Shown here: in pieces, positions 25,593 to 34,745 of the stretch
Layout of the letters: each line of letters starts with the position of its first letter
Numbering within the stretch: the stretch's first letter is position 1
Assembly (NCBI RefSeq): GCF_003610895.1
Contig: NZ_MCAS01000067.1
Coordinates: forward strand, 247,842-311,841
Source: Paraburkholderia fungorum
GTDB taxonomy: Bacteria > Pseudomonadota > Gammaproteobacteria > Burkholderiales > Burkholderiaceae
Direction: 5' to 3'
Length of the DNA stretch: 64,000 nucleotides
Translations under genes and position numbers: made by a program
Notes under the pieces: generated by a model
What the model was told of the DNA's origin: nothing
Seen by the model: only the letters and a program-made list of their open reading frames with translations
The model's database searches: none

Positions 25593-26575
25593 TGCGATGC
25601 GCCCGAGGTGGCGGCAGCGGACGCCGGTTGAATAGCTGAGGTGGCCGAAGCCGCCGAAGCATCTACTGCACCCGAGGCGCCCGTAGCCGGGTGCCGCTTG
25701 CCGCTCAGTGACAAATCGAGCACCGACACCGTCGCCGTGCGTCCGGCGATCATGCGGAAGTCGGCAGGGACTTCGTCGAGTGCAACGCGCACGGGAATCC
25801 GTTGCGCGAGACGCACCCAGCTGAACGCCGGATTCACGTTGGGCAGCAGATTCGTTCCCTGCGTGCGGTCGCGATCTTCGATCCCGGCGACGATGCTTTG
25901 CACGTGACCGCGCAGCACCTTCGGTTCGCCCATCACCTGGATATCGACCGGCTGGCCGATGTCGATGCCGCGCAGCTTGGTTTCTTCAAAGTAACCGTCG
26001 ACACGGAACGAATGCATGTCCACCACCGCCAGCACCGCGCGGCCCGCGGAGACGAATTCTCCGGTGCGCGGCGCGCGGTCGTTCAGATAACCGTCGACCG
26101 GACTCACGATTGTGGTGCGTTGCAAATTCAGCCTCGCGGTGTCGATCGCGACATTCGCATCGGCCAGCGCGGCCTCCGCCGTTTCGACACGCGAGCGGCT
26201 TTCTTCAGCCGTTTCCACCGCGACGAGATTGCCGAGCTTGCGGTTGCGCGCGTCTTCGCGGCGCGCCTGATCGAGGGTGGCGCGGCGTTGCTCCGCGGTG
26301 GCCTGGGCCTGACGCAGCGCGAGCGCATAGCGGGCCTGGTCGATCACGAACAGCACCTGGCCTTGCTTGACCTGCTGGTTGTCGGCTACTTCGACCGACG
26401 AGATCAGCCCCGAGATATCCGGCGCGACCTGGATCACGTCGGCGCGCACGTGGCCGTCGCGGGTCCAGGGGGCGAACATGTAATAGGCGACCAGTTTCCA
26501 CAGCACGAAGGCTGCAACCACGACGACGATCAGGGTCAGCAGAATTTGACCGAGGGAGAACCAGGTTTTTTTCAC
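25589..26575 (-). CDS. HlyD-family periplasmic adaptor of an aromatic-acid efflux pump
   Basis: A 328-residue membrane fusion protein of the AaeA/EmrA type. One N-terminal membrane helix (about 8-30) is followed by the biotinyl-lipoyl segment PDISGLISSVEVADNQQVKQG, a coiled-coil hairpin (about 85-150) and the beta-barrel region with RTGEFVSAGRAVLAVVDMHS and YFEETKLRGIDIGQPV. The C terminus is an Ala/Ser-rich tail. It overlaps both neighbours by four bases, so DUF1656, HlyD and the outer-membrane factor are translated together. With the FUSC-type pump it forms an AaeAB-like exporter, in E. coli used for p-hydroxybenzoate and related acids. Confidence 0.93.
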   Translation of the reverse strand: MKKTWFSLGQILLTLIVVVVAAFVLWKLVAYYMFAPWTRDGHVRADVIQVAPDISGLISSVEVADNQQVKQGQVLFVIDQARYALALRQAQATAEQRRATLDQARREDARNRKLGNLVAVETAEESRSRVETAEAALADANVAIDTARLNLQRTTIVSPVDGYLNDRAPRTGEFVSAGRAVLAVVDMHSFRVDGYFEETKLRGIDIGQPVDIQVMGEPKVLRGHVQSIVAGIEDRDRTQGTNLLPNVNPAFSWVRLAQRIPVRVALDEVPADFRMIAGRTATVSVLDLSLSGKRHPATGASGAVDASAASATSAIQPASAAATSGASQ

Positions 26576-26781
26576 GTTATTAGTCTGTGCGAAACGACGA
26601 CGACAAGGCCCAGCACCAGCACATAGATGCCGAGATCGAAGATGGAACGGTGCCAGACGAAGCGGTAAAAGCCGACGCGCGCGAGCACCGTACGAATGAC
26701 GAGGTTGATCAGATAGGCGATCAGCATCAGCACGAGCACGGCCGGCACGAACACGCCGAAGATATCGATTTCACCGATCAT
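26572..26781 (-). CDS. DUF1656 small membrane protein (AaeX-like)
   Basis: A 69-residue protein with two hydrophobic helices (about 9-31 and 48-66), belonging to DUF1656, which is typically found between the FUSC-type pump and the HlyD adaptor as here. ATG 26781 gives the family start MIGEIDIFGVFVP; an upstream TTG would add five residues. No good Shine-Dalgarno precedes either. Function unproven; presumed accessory subunit of the efflux complex. Confidence 0.88.
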   Translation of the reverse strand: MIGEIDIFGVFVPAVLVLMLIAYLINLVIRTVLARVGFYRFVWHRSIFDLGIYVLVLGLVVVVSHRLIT

Positions 26782-26826
26782 CGCGGGGGCTGGCAAAGGG
26801 TTGGAGGGGGTGGCGGAACGGGCGCA

Positions 26827-28929
26827 TCAGGCAGCGGCCTCCGGTTCGGGCGGCGTGGGTGTGATTAGCGTGGCCGGAAACAGCGAAAGACGCAAGCCGA
26901 CCAGTGCGTGCAAGGCCTCGCGCAAGTGGCGCGCCGAGGTTTGCGAGGTCGGGCCGGGCGCGCCGGCATTGGCGAGTCCCTGTGTCGTAACGCGCGCCAC
27001 CGCTGTGTCGATCGACGACATCAGGCTCTCGGGCACCGGTTGGCGCGCGCGCTGATCGACGCAGGTTTCGAAGTACTGGCGCACGTCTTCGAGGACGTGA
27101 TCGATTGCGGCCGGCGCTTCGCCGCCGAGCTTGCGGGTCAGGCGGCGCAGATCGAGCGCGTTGAAGGCAATGCGCAGATCGCGAAAGCTTTCGATCGACG
27201 GATGGCGATGGTCGTCCGTGGCGGCAAGGCGCGGGATCAGTTGCATCAGACGGTCGAGCATGCGCGCGGCGAGGTTGCGCGGGTCTTCGATGGTTCGGGT
27301 GGAAGCGGTCAGCGCCACGTCGGCCCAGCTCGAGCGCAACAGCCGGGAGGCCGCGAGCTCGGCGCCGAACGGCCTCGTTACGCGGGTCCACAGATAGGCA
27401 TACAACAAGCCTGCGAGACCCGCGAGATTGCTGTTCAGGAAGATCAGGAAGTCGGCCGAGTAGGCATCCTGAATGCTGATGAAGGTGGCGGTATTGACCG
27501 CCACCAGCACCGTCACCATGTTGAACGCCGGACGCGGGATCAACGTGCCGACGAGGATGAACGGCGCGGCGAACAGGATGACCAGCATCGGGAAATCATG
27601 CACGTGTGGCAGCACGGCGAACAGATAGATGCCGGCGGCCACCACGCTGATCGCCGTGGCGACGAAGAACCTGAACACCATGGGCGCGGGTTCGTCGAGC
27701 GCGGCGAAGAAGCAGCAGGCAACCGCTGCCAGCGTCACCGCACTGGCGCCGTCTGCCCAGCCTGAACTGATCCACAGACTGCACGCAATGATCACCGCGG
27801 CGCCCGCTGAAACCGTTGAAAACAGCATGATGCCGCGGTCGAAGAACCGTTCGGTGCCGCCGAGCCGCCAATGCCGGAAACGTGGCCGCCACGAGCCTTC
27901 TTCGCGCGTGATGATGATGCGCAGCGAGCGGCAGTCCTGCCAGACGTCGATCACCTGTTTCATACGCCATAGCGCGTTCGAAAGCAGCGCGCCGTTCCAG
28001 CTTGCCAGCGCGGCCGGCGGCGGCTGCATCGCGGCGATGCGCTCGCGCAAGGCATTGGCTGCCGCGTCGGGGTGATAGCCCCCACTGGCTGCGGGAAGGG
28101 GAGCGTTGAACCACTTGGTGACGTCGTTGAGCAACGCTTCGAGACCTTCTGGCCAGGTTTGCCGGCCGCTGTTATAGAGGGCGAGCAGCGGATCGGCCAG
28201 CGCCGACATCATGGGCAGCAGCAATTGCATGCGCCCGCGCAACTCATGAGCGCGGGCCAGGATATCCGGCCGGGTGTGGTCGTAGGCAAGCTGGCTCAGC
28301 AGCAGTTCAAGCCCGTTGATCGTGGTGGCGATCCGTTGACGGGCCCCCGAAATCGCCGCGCCCGCAATACGCCCGGACAAGGTTTCGGTCGCATAGAACG
28401 CGGCGTCGCGAAACCACGCGTCGGTCCGCTCGATAATGGTGGGCGCGAGCCGGCTAGGAAACAGCGAACTGCCGACGATGCTCGCGCACACAATGCCGAG
28501 CGTGATCTCTTCGGTGCGGCTGATTGCCAGATCGAACACGCCGCCCGGATTGGTCACCGACGGCAATGCGATGATCGGCATGGTGTAGGCCGCCAGCATG
28601 AACACGTAGCTGCGCGCGGTGCGGTCGGCCACCGCCAGATACAGCAACGTGCCGGTCCACAACGCGACGACCACGCTGAACAGATACGGCGATTCGACGA
28701 ACGGTGGCACCAGCAGCACGGCGGCCGACGCGCCGAGCGCGGTGCCGAGCGCGCGATAGAGCGCCTTGGAGCGGGTTGCGCCGACAAACGGATTCGACAC
28801 GATGTAAACAGTGGCCATCGCCCAGTAGGGGCGCGGCAACTCGAGTGCGAGCCCGATATAGAGCGCAATCATCGCCGCGGCAAACGTCTTGACGGAGAAC
28901 AGCCAGTCGCGGATGGAGGGGTAGGCCAT
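26827..28929 (-). CDS. FUSC/AaeB-like aromatic-acid efflux pump
   Basis: A 700-residue inner-membrane protein of the fusaric-acid-resistance/AaeB family. Two membrane blocks of about five to six helices each (about 10-175 and 360-515) are each followed by a soluble domain, the usual duplicated arrangement. The first block opens with FSVKTFAAAMIALYIGLALELPRPYWAM-type sequence (conserved pattern before PYWA); the second contains FLIFLNSNLAGLAGLLYAYLW. It is preceded by a MarR-type gene at 6 bp and followed by DUF1656, HlyD and the outer-membrane factor, all on the minus strand. Confidence 0.94.
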   Translation of the reverse strand: MAYPSIRDWLFSVKTFAAAMIALYIGLALELPRPYWAMATVYIVSNPFVGATRSKALYRALGTALGASAAVLLVPPFVESPYLFSVVVALWTGTLLYLAVADRTARSYVFMLAAYTMPIIALPSVTNPGGVFDLAISRTEEITLGIVCASIVGSSLFPSRLAPTIIERTDAWFRDAAFYATETLSGRIAGAAISGARQRIATTINGLELLLSQLAYDHTRPDILARAHELRGRMQLLLPMMSALADPLLALYNSGRQTWPEGLEALLNDVTKWFNAPLPAASGGYHPDAAANALRERIAAMQPPPAALASWNGALLSNALWRMKQVIDVWQDCRSLRIIITREEGSWRPRFRHWRLGGTERFFDRGIMLFSTVSAGAAVIIACSLWISSGWADGASAVTLAAVACCFFAALDEPAPMVFRFFVATAISVVAAGIYLFAVLPHVHDFPMLVILFAAPFILVGTLIPRPAFNMVTVLVAVNTATFISIQDAYSADFLIFLNSNLAGLAGLLYAYLWTRVTRPFGAELAASRLLRSSWADVALTASTRTIEDPRNLAARMLDRLMQLIPRLAATDDHRHPSIESFRDLRIAFNALDLRRLTRKLGGEAPAAIDHVLEDVRQYFETCVDQRARQPVPESLMSSIDTAVARVTTQGLANAGAPGPTSQTSARHLREALHALVGLRLSLFPATLITPTPPEPEAAA

Positions 28930-28935
28930 AAACCG

Positions 28936-29397
28936 TTACTCGGGATCCCTGGCGTTGTGTGCCGCCGCTGTGTCGGCCGTGAAAGCGGCCAGCACTCGCA
29001 AGGTCGCTTCGAGATCGCTGCGCGAGATGCCTTTCAAAGCTTGCGCCCGCAGCGTGTTGAGCTCTTCTTCCATTCTGGCGGTGACGGCGCGGCCTTCTTC
29101 GGTGAGCACCACCGTCTTGGCGCGGCGGTCTTCGGGATCTTCGTCGCGGCGCATCAGGCCGGCCGCGCACAGCTGATCGAGCAGCCGCACGAGCGAAGGT
29201 CCTTCAATACCGATGTGATCGGCCAGCGTAACCTGCCGCACCGCTTCACCGAGCCGGCTGGCGGTGAGCAGCGGCGTGGCGCACGCTTCGGAGACATTGA
29301 AGGCCGCCAGCACGCCGTGGCTCGTGCGCCGCCATTTTCTGGCAGCGACGACCAGGGTGCTGCTGACGGTGCGGCGCAGGGCATTGAGATTCGACAT
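28936..29397 (-). CDS. MarR-family regulator of the efflux operon
   Basis: A 153-residue MarR-type winged-helix regulator, first gene of the efflux run. The recognition region is LADHIGIEGPSLVRLLDQL (about 75-93), followed by the wing DPEDRRAKTVVLTEEGRAV, whose DxRxK pattern is the family signature. ATG 29397 (MSNLN) is preferred; an ATG three codons upstream is possible. By position it should repress the efflux genes and release DNA on binding an aromatic acid. Confidence 0.92.
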   Translation of the reverse strand: MSNLNALRRTVSSTLVVAARKWRRTSHGVLAAFNVSEACATPLLTASRLGEAVRQVTLADHIGIEGPSLVRLLDQLCAAGLMRRDEDPEDRRAKTVVLTEEGRAVTARMEEELNTLRAQALKGISRSDLEATLRVLAAFTADTAAAHNARDPE

Positions 29398-29497
29398 GGC
29401 CGACATTGTATTGCCTAAATATTCGTTAGCAAACTATTGAATCGGGGATTTTTTGTGACACACGCTTTTGTGGCGCTGCCATGAGAAGCCGGCGTAT

Positions 29498-30406
29498 TCA
29501 GCCGTGAACGCGCGCCTTCACCAGTTCGATAAAGCGGGTCGCCGCACTATTGCGCAGTCCCGCTGGGTAGGCAAGATGCAGCGGAGCACTCAACTTCGCG
29601 GGATTCTTCAACGTGCAATATACCGTGCCCACCTGGTCGTAACGTTGCATCGATGCCGGCACCAGTGTGACCCCCAACCCCGCTGCAACGAGATTGATGC
29701 CCGACACCATGCGCGGCACCTCGCGCGCGATCCGCGGTGCGAACCCGGCTTGTCTGCAGGCCGCCAGAATGTCCGCATACATGCCGGGTGCTCCCGGCCG
29801 GCGCACCAGAATGAAGTCCTCGTGCGCCAATGCCTGCAACGACACCTGAGGACGGTTTTTGCCCGCTCCCTTCAGCAATGGATGCCCAACGGGCAAGACC
29901 ACCACCATCGGCTCGTCGAGCAATAACTCGAAGGCCACGCCCTCGCGCGCATCGACCGGCTTGCGGAGAAACGCGGCCTGGATCTGCCCCGCGGCCAAAC
30001 GCTCGATAATCTCCGCCGCGTTGAGTTCGGCAAGTTCCACGGCGACCTCGGGACACACCGCGCGAAAGGCCCGGATCGTCTCTGTCGTGAAGGGATGGAA
30101 CGCAGCCGAACTGGTGAGGCCAATCGAGATCGTGCCGAGTTCGCCGCGCGCAATCCGGTGCGCCTTGTCCACCGACTGCTGCAACTCCAGCAGCAAGCGT
30201 TGGGCGTCTTCCGCGAAGGCCTGCCCCGCGGGCGTCAGGCTCACGCCACGTGGCATGCGCACGAACAGCTCGAAGCCGATCTCTTCTTCCAACGTTCGAA
30301 TTTGCTGCGAAAGCGGCGGCTGTTGCATCGCCAGCCGTTCGGCCGCACGCGTGAACTGGCCTTCTTCGGCAACCGCCAGGAAGTAGCGCAAGTGGCGAAG
30401 CTCCAT
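29498..30406 (-). CDS. LysR-family regulator, CatM/BenM-like
   Basis: A 302-residue LysR-type regulator. The N terminus (MELRHLRYFLAVAEEGQFTRA, then RLAMQQPPLSQQIRTLEEEI) is typical of the aromatic-catabolism branch that includes CatM, BenM and CbnR. The effector domain has GLTSSAAFHPFTTETIRAF and later VSGINLVAAGLGVTLVPAS. It diverges over 223 bp from hydrolase-MFS-hydrolase and is the likely regulator of that set, using an organic acid as inducer. Confidence 0.92.
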   Translation of the reverse strand: MELRHLRYFLAVAEEGQFTRAAERLAMQQPPLSQQIRTLEEEIGFELFVRMPRGVSLTPAGQAFAEDAQRLLLELQQSVDKAHRIARGELGTISIGLTSSAAFHPFTTETIRAFRAVCPEVAVELAELNAAEIIERLAAGQIQAAFLRKPVDAREGVAFELLLDEPMVVVLPVGHPLLKGAGKNRPQVSLQALAHEDFILVRRPGAPGMYADILAACRQAGFAPRIAREVPRMVSGINLVAAGLGVTLVPASMQRYDQVGTVYCTLKNPAKLSAPLHLAYPAGLRNSAATRFIELVKARVHG

Positions 30407-30629
30407 GGTGTTCTGTCTCCTCGATCGTGTTCAGCGTTCGGCTCATTGCCATATTTTATGGATATGGATAGTGCCTGAAACAGGTATTTTACATTTACCA
30501 TATCCGCTCCTACGATTTCATCCATCGCGTCGACAATATCGGTTTTGAGTGTTTGAGCCTTTCAACGACGGATTTGACGATGTGCCGCGTTCAAGACGGT
30601 GCACAGTAAAGTGATCAGGAGCAAGCTGG

Positions 30630-31691
30630 ATGACATTCAATCTTTCTCGACGCATGGCGCTGGAGTGCGTGGCAGCTGGCGCCGCCATGCTGGCCTTGCC
30701 GGCACAACCGGTATGGGCGGCGAATCTAAAACCTGTCGCGACGATCTCGGATACCCGGTTCACGATCGACACGCCGCAGGGGCAAGCTGAGTTTCCGCTG
30801 TATCTGTCGAAGGATTGGACGGTTGCGCAACCGCAGGTCACGCGCGCAGTGATCGTGGTCCACGGTAAATTGCGCAACGCGGACGTGTATTTCCGCACCG
30901 CGCGGAATGCACGCGAGGCCGCGCACGCCGACCCCGACAGCACGCTCCTCGTCGCGCCGCAATTCCTCGCCACGCTCGACCTGCGCGTGCATGACGAGCC
31001 GGCCGATCTGCTGCGCTGGAAGGGCGATGCGTGGATGGGCGGAGAAGCGGCTCGGGGGCCGTTGCCCATCAGTTCGTACGCGGTGCTGGACGCGATTGTC
31101 ACGCGTCTCGCGGATCGCAAGCTGTTTCCGAATCTGCAGCACGTGGTGGTCGCAGGGCATTCCGGCGGCGGCCAGGTCGTGCAGCGCTATGCTGTGGCGG
31201 CGCGTAACATCGACGTGCTGACCCGTGAAGGCATCGACGTGCGCTACGTGGTGGCGAACCCATCCACGTATGCCTATTTCGATGCGCAACGGCCGAACGC
31301 GCAAGGTGTCGCGGCGCCGTTCGATGCCGCGCAATGCACCGACTTCAATCAGTGGAAATATGGCATGGACAATCGGCCGCCGTATCTCAACGACCGCTCA
31401 CCCGCGCAACTCGAAGCGGCTTATGTGTCGCGCCGGATCGACTACCTGGTCGGCGGCGCGGACAACGATCCGCAGCAAAGCGCGCTTGACAGGAGCTGCG
31501 CTGCAGAAGCGCAAGGTCCGCAGCGCTTCGCGCGCGCAGAAGCGTATTACCGGTACATCCAGGCGCGTCATCCGGAAGGTTTGAAACAGAGCCTGCATAT
31601 CGTGCCGGGCGTCGGTCACGACGGCGCACGCATGCTGACGTCGGTTTGCGCATTGTCGGCGATGTTCGACACTAAGGGATGCGAGCAATGA
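30630..31691 (+). CDS. Exported alpha/beta-hydrolase
   Basis: A 353-residue alpha/beta-hydrolase with a predicted signal peptide (about 1-31, ending VWAA). The oxyanion region is VIVVHGKLRNADVYF and the nucleophile elbow GHSGGG places the catalytic Ser at 178; acid and base are plausibly Asp near 285 and the His of VPGVGHDG near 335. AGGAG precedes ATG 30630. It is clearly related to the hydrolase at 33092-34102 (shared HG+LRNAD, GHSGGGQVVQRYAV, VVANPS+Y+YFDA and QALDRSCAAEAQG-like stretches) but only this copy has a signal peptide. The MFS gene starts inside its stop codon. Substrate unknown, presumably an ester or lactone whose product the MFS protein imports. Confidence 0.88.
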   Translation: MTFNLSRRMALECVAAGAAMLALPAQPVWAANLKPVATISDTRFTIDTPQGQAEFPLYLSKDWTVAQPQVTRAVIVVHGKLRNADVYFRTARNAREAAHADPDSTLLVAPQFLATLDLRVHDEPADLLRWKGDAWMGGEAARGPLPISSYAVLDAIVTRLADRKLFPNLQHVVVAGHSGGGQVVQRYAVAARNIDVLTREGIDVRYVVANPSTYAYFDAQRPNAQGVAAPFDAAQCTDFNQWKYGMDNRPPYLNDRSPAQLEAAYVSRRIDYLVGGADNDPQQSALDRSCAAEAQGPQRFARAEAYYRYIQARHPEGLKQSLHIVPGVGHDGARMLTSVCALSAMFDTKGCEQ

Positions 31692-33049
31692 ACGAGGCGA
31701 GCTTGAATCGGCATGACGGTGCACTGTCCGTCACGGAAGCATCGAACGATCTGAGCCCTTCGATGGTGCGACGCGCGATCTTCGCCTCGGTGCTCGGCAA
31801 CGGGCTCGAGTGGTTCGATTTTCTGATCTATGGCTACTTCGCCAAGATCATCGCGCAGGTCTTCTTTCCTGGCGGCAGCGGCTTCGTGTCGATCATGCTG
31901 ACGCTCGCCACGTTCGCCGTCGGTTTTATCGTGCGGCCGATCGGCGGCATTCTGCTCGGCATTTACGCGGACCGGGCGGGGCGGCGCAAGGCGCTTTCGC
32001 TGCTGATCATCTCGATGGCGGCAAGCACGCTGTTGATGGGTCTCACGCCGGGTTATGCCAGCATCGGTATCGCGGCGCCTTTGCTGGTGGTGTTCGCGCG
32101 GCTGTTGCAGGGCCTCTCGGTAGGCGGCCAGTTCGCGACGGCCTCGGCGATGCTCGTCGAGTACGCGCCGCCGCATAAGAAGATGTTTTACGGCAGCTTC
32201 AACATGTCGGCGCAGGCGTTTGCGTTGCTGCTTTCATCGGGTGTCGGCTATCTGCTCACCACGCAACTCACGCATGAGCAACTGGTGGCGTGGGGCTGGC
32301 GCCTGCCGTTTCTGTTTGGCGCGCTGGCCGGACCGTTTGGTTTCTACATCCGGCATCGTGTGGCGGAGTCGCCGGAGTTCGAGCGCCTGCTCGATCAGCA
32401 GGACAAGCCGCCGCGCGTGACCGTGCGCCAGTTCTTTCGCGACAATGGCGACGCGGCGATCTGCGCGATGGGTGTGATCATTATCGGCGCGGCGACAAAT
32501 TATGTATGGCATTCCTATCTGTCGGTTTATGTCGAACGGCAACTGCATTTGCCCTTGTCCACGGCGCTGCTCGGCGCGTTCGTTTCCGGCGTGTTGAATC
32601 TGTTCCTGTTTCCGTTGTCCGGCAAGCTTGCCGATCGCTATGGCGCATACCGTCTGTTCTATCCAATCGTGATCGCGTGGATGGTGTGCGTGTATCCGCT
32701 CTATCATTTCGTCGTGACGAATCCGACGCCGGGGCATCTGTTCATCGCGCAGATGGTTGCCACGGTATTCCTCGCCGCCATGTCCGGTTCGCACCCGGGC
32801 ATGCTGGCGACCTTGTTCCCGGTGCGCAGCCGTTCGGCGGGCGTGGCGCTGTCGTACAACATTGCGGTGACGCTGTTCGGCGGCATGGCGCCGCTCACCA
32901 TTACCGGTTTGACGCATCTGACCGGCAGCAGTCTGACGCCGGCTTTCTATCTGATTTTTGCCGGTTTCGTATCGTTGGCGATGGTGTATTTCACGCGCTC
33001 GGGACGTGAGCCACGCGGTGCAGCCGCGAAGTTCGCCGCTCGGCGTTAG
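31688..33049 (+). CDS. MFS transporter, metabolite:proton symporter type
   Basis: A 453-residue major facilitator with 12 predicted membrane helices, of the metabolite:H+ symporter (ShiA/KgtP/ProP-like) family: NGLEWFDFLIYGYFAKIIAQ in the first helix, GGILLGIYADRAGRRKALSL as the loop 2-3 motif, and LLQGLSVGGQFATASAML in helix 4-5. Such proteins import organic acids. ATG 31688 overlaps the preceding stop (ATGA), giving tight coupling to the exported hydrolase, and a second hydrolase follows after 42 bp. The set suggests uptake of an acid released outside the inner membrane. Confidence 0.94.
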   Translation: MNEASLNRHDGALSVTEASNDLSPSMVRRAIFASVLGNGLEWFDFLIYGYFAKIIAQVFFPGGSGFVSIMLTLATFAVGFIVRPIGGILLGIYADRAGRRKALSLLIISMAASTLLMGLTPGYASIGIAAPLLVVFARLLQGLSVGGQFATASAMLVEYAPPHKKMFYGSFNMSAQAFALLLSSGVGYLLTTQLTHEQLVAWGWRLPFLFGALAGPFGFYIRHRVAESPEFERLLDQQDKPPRVTVRQFFRDNGDAAICAMGVIIIGAATNYVWHSYLSVYVERQLHLPLSTALLGAFVSGVLNLFLFPLSGKLADRYGAYRLFYPIVIAWMVCVYPLYHFVVTNPTPGHLFIAQMVATVFLAAMSGSHPGMLATLFPVRSRSAGVALSYNIAVTLFGGMAPLTITGLTHLTGSSLTPAFYLIFAGFVSLAMVYFTRSGREPRGAAAKFAARR

Positions 33050-33091
33050 CCGTCACTCGCCAGATTTATTGGATTGACCTGAGCTTATTGC

Positions 33092-34102
33092 ATGACCCAG
33101 CCTTTGATCACAGATGACGAACGCGCGCCGAATGAACATCCGGTTGCGGTTGTCGCCCATCAGCATCTGCGTGTTGAGACGCGAGCGGGCAACGGCACCG
33201 TGCCGGTGTTCGCAAACGGCAACTGGCTTGTGCCGCTGCCCGGCGTCAGGCGCGCGGTGATTCTGATTCACGGACGCTTGCGCAATGCGGACGCGTACTT
33301 CGATCTCGCACAGCGTGCTTGCGCGCTGGCCGGTGGCGATGCCGCCGAGACGCTCTTGATCGTGCCTCAGTTTCTGGCGAGTGCGGACGTCGGCGCGCAT
33401 GCGTTGCCGGCGTCTACGTTGCATTGGGAATGGACTAGCTGGATGGGCGGTGAAAACGCCGAAGGTCCGGCGCCGATCAGTTCCTTCGATGTCCTCGATA
33501 CCATTCTGCAGACGCTGGCGTCGCGCGAGCAGTTTGCCGGGTTGACTGAAGTGGTGATCGCCGGGCATTCGGGCGGTGGTCAGGTGGTGCAGCGTTATGC
33601 CGTGGTGACGCGAGGTGAGGCGCCGCTCGTGGGGTGTGGAATCGCAGTGCGCTATGTGGTTGCGAATCCTTCGTCGTATGTGTACTTCGATGCGATGCGG
33701 CCGACCGCATCCGGCGAATTCGTGGCGTTCGATCCGGTGGCGTGTCCGTCTTTCAATCGCTGGAAGTATGGGCTCGATGATTTGCCTGCTTATGCTTCGA
33801 ATGGCGGAGGTCCTGGTTTTGCTGATGCGCTCGAATCGTTATATGTGCGCCGCGATGTCACCGTGCTGCTCGGCGGCGCGGATTGCGATCCGCGGCATCC
33901 GGCACTCGATCGTTCATGCGCCGCGCAGACGCAAGGCGAAAATCGGCTGGCGCGCGGACTAACTTACGCGCGCTATATGGCGTTGCGGCACCCCGAGGCG
34001 GCGAAGCATCGGACGTTTGTGATCGACGGCATCGGGCACGATGCCAAGGGAATTTTTGCGTCGCCGCATGGGCTGGCCGCGTTGTTCGGCGCTGCTTCCT
34101 GA
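33092..34102 (+). CDS. Cytoplasmic alpha/beta-hydrolase, paralog of the exported one
   Basis: A 336-residue alpha/beta-hydrolase without a signal peptide. VILIHGRLRNADAYF and the elbow GHSGGG (Ser160) align with the hydrolase at 30630-31691, as do VVANPSSYVYFDAMRP and ALDRSCAAQTQGENR. The two flank an MFS importer, so one probably acts outside and one inside the inner membrane on the same or related compounds. The gene follows the MFS stop by 42 bp. Function by substrate is not known. Confidence 0.87.
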   Translation: MTQPLITDDERAPNEHPVAVVAHQHLRVETRAGNGTVPVFANGNWLVPLPGVRRAVILIHGRLRNADAYFDLAQRACALAGGDAAETLLIVPQFLASADVGAHALPASTLHWEWTSWMGGENAEGPAPISSFDVLDTILQTLASREQFAGLTEVVIAGHSGGGQVVQRYAVVTRGEAPLVGCGIAVRYVVANPSSYVYFDAMRPTASGEFVAFDPVACPSFNRWKYGLDDLPAYASNGGGPGFADALESLYVRRDVTVLLGGADCDPRHPALDRSCAAQTQGENRLARGLTYARYMALRHPEAAKHRTFVIDGIGHDAKGIFASPHGLAALFGAAS

Positions 34103-34257
34103 AACCTTCCGGTGTGGTTCGACATTCGCATCCAGGATGAGCTGCGAGATTCATTACGAGGCGCGGTCCGGGACGTGCGGCGTACATGTGTTTCGAAGCG
34201 TCATGGGCACGAATCGTGCTGCCACGATATGGCCACCTTTCGAAGGACTGCGCCGAC

Positions 34258-34698
34258 ATGAACAAAACCCGAACCCTGGCCGTTGTGATCGCCGCTCTTT
34301 CGCTGAGCGCCTTGCTGCCGTGCAGCGCGAATGCCGACGATGCGCCTAGCCCGTGTGCGTCGCTCAAACGGATCGTCGCGGCGGCGCCGGGAGGTTTGGC
34401 CTCGTTGACGCCGGACGACGGCAAAGGTGTTGCACAACCTTACGGCGACGACGCGCTATGTTCGGCGAGCCATGGCAGCTATCAATGCACGTGGACGCCG
34501 CACCAGGACGCCGGTTCCGCCGCGGACGCGTTGCAGGCCGTTGCCGCCGATATCGCATCGTGTTTGCCGGACGCGACGCATGACCAGAATTCGCCAGGAC
34601 GCCAGCACTTTTATCTTGGCACGCGTGCGAGGCGGACCGATATCACGTTGACGCGGGCCGGTTCGAACAAGCTGAGGCTGCTCGTCTCCGGCAAGTGA
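34258..34698 (+). CDS. Small secreted protein of unknown function
   Basis: A 146-residue protein. ATG 34258 is preferred because GAAGGA lies about 12 bases upstream and it gives a Sec signal peptide (about 1-25, ending ANADD). The mature part contains four Cys (in SPCASLKRI, DALCSASH, YQCTW and ASCLPDA), which could form two disulfides, and ends in a basic beta-strand segment (RRTDITLTRAGSNKLRLLVSG). No known family or catalytic motif is recognised. Confidence 0.65.
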   Translation: MNKTRTLAVVIAALSLSALLPCSANADDAPSPCASLKRIVAAAPGGLASLTPDDGKGVAQPYGDDALCSASHGSYQCTWTPHQDAGSAADALQAVAADIASCLPDATHDQNSPGRQHFYLGTRARRTDITLTRAGSNKLRLLVSGK

Positions 34699-34745
34699 GC
34701 GGGTACACGCGTGTCAACGCGGTTTTTCTCGCGCGACCGCCGCTG

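Noticed and set aside
28072..29418. Open frame of 448 codons on the plus strand
   Set aside because: Antisense to the FUSC pump and MarR genes, extremely Arg/Gln/His-rich.
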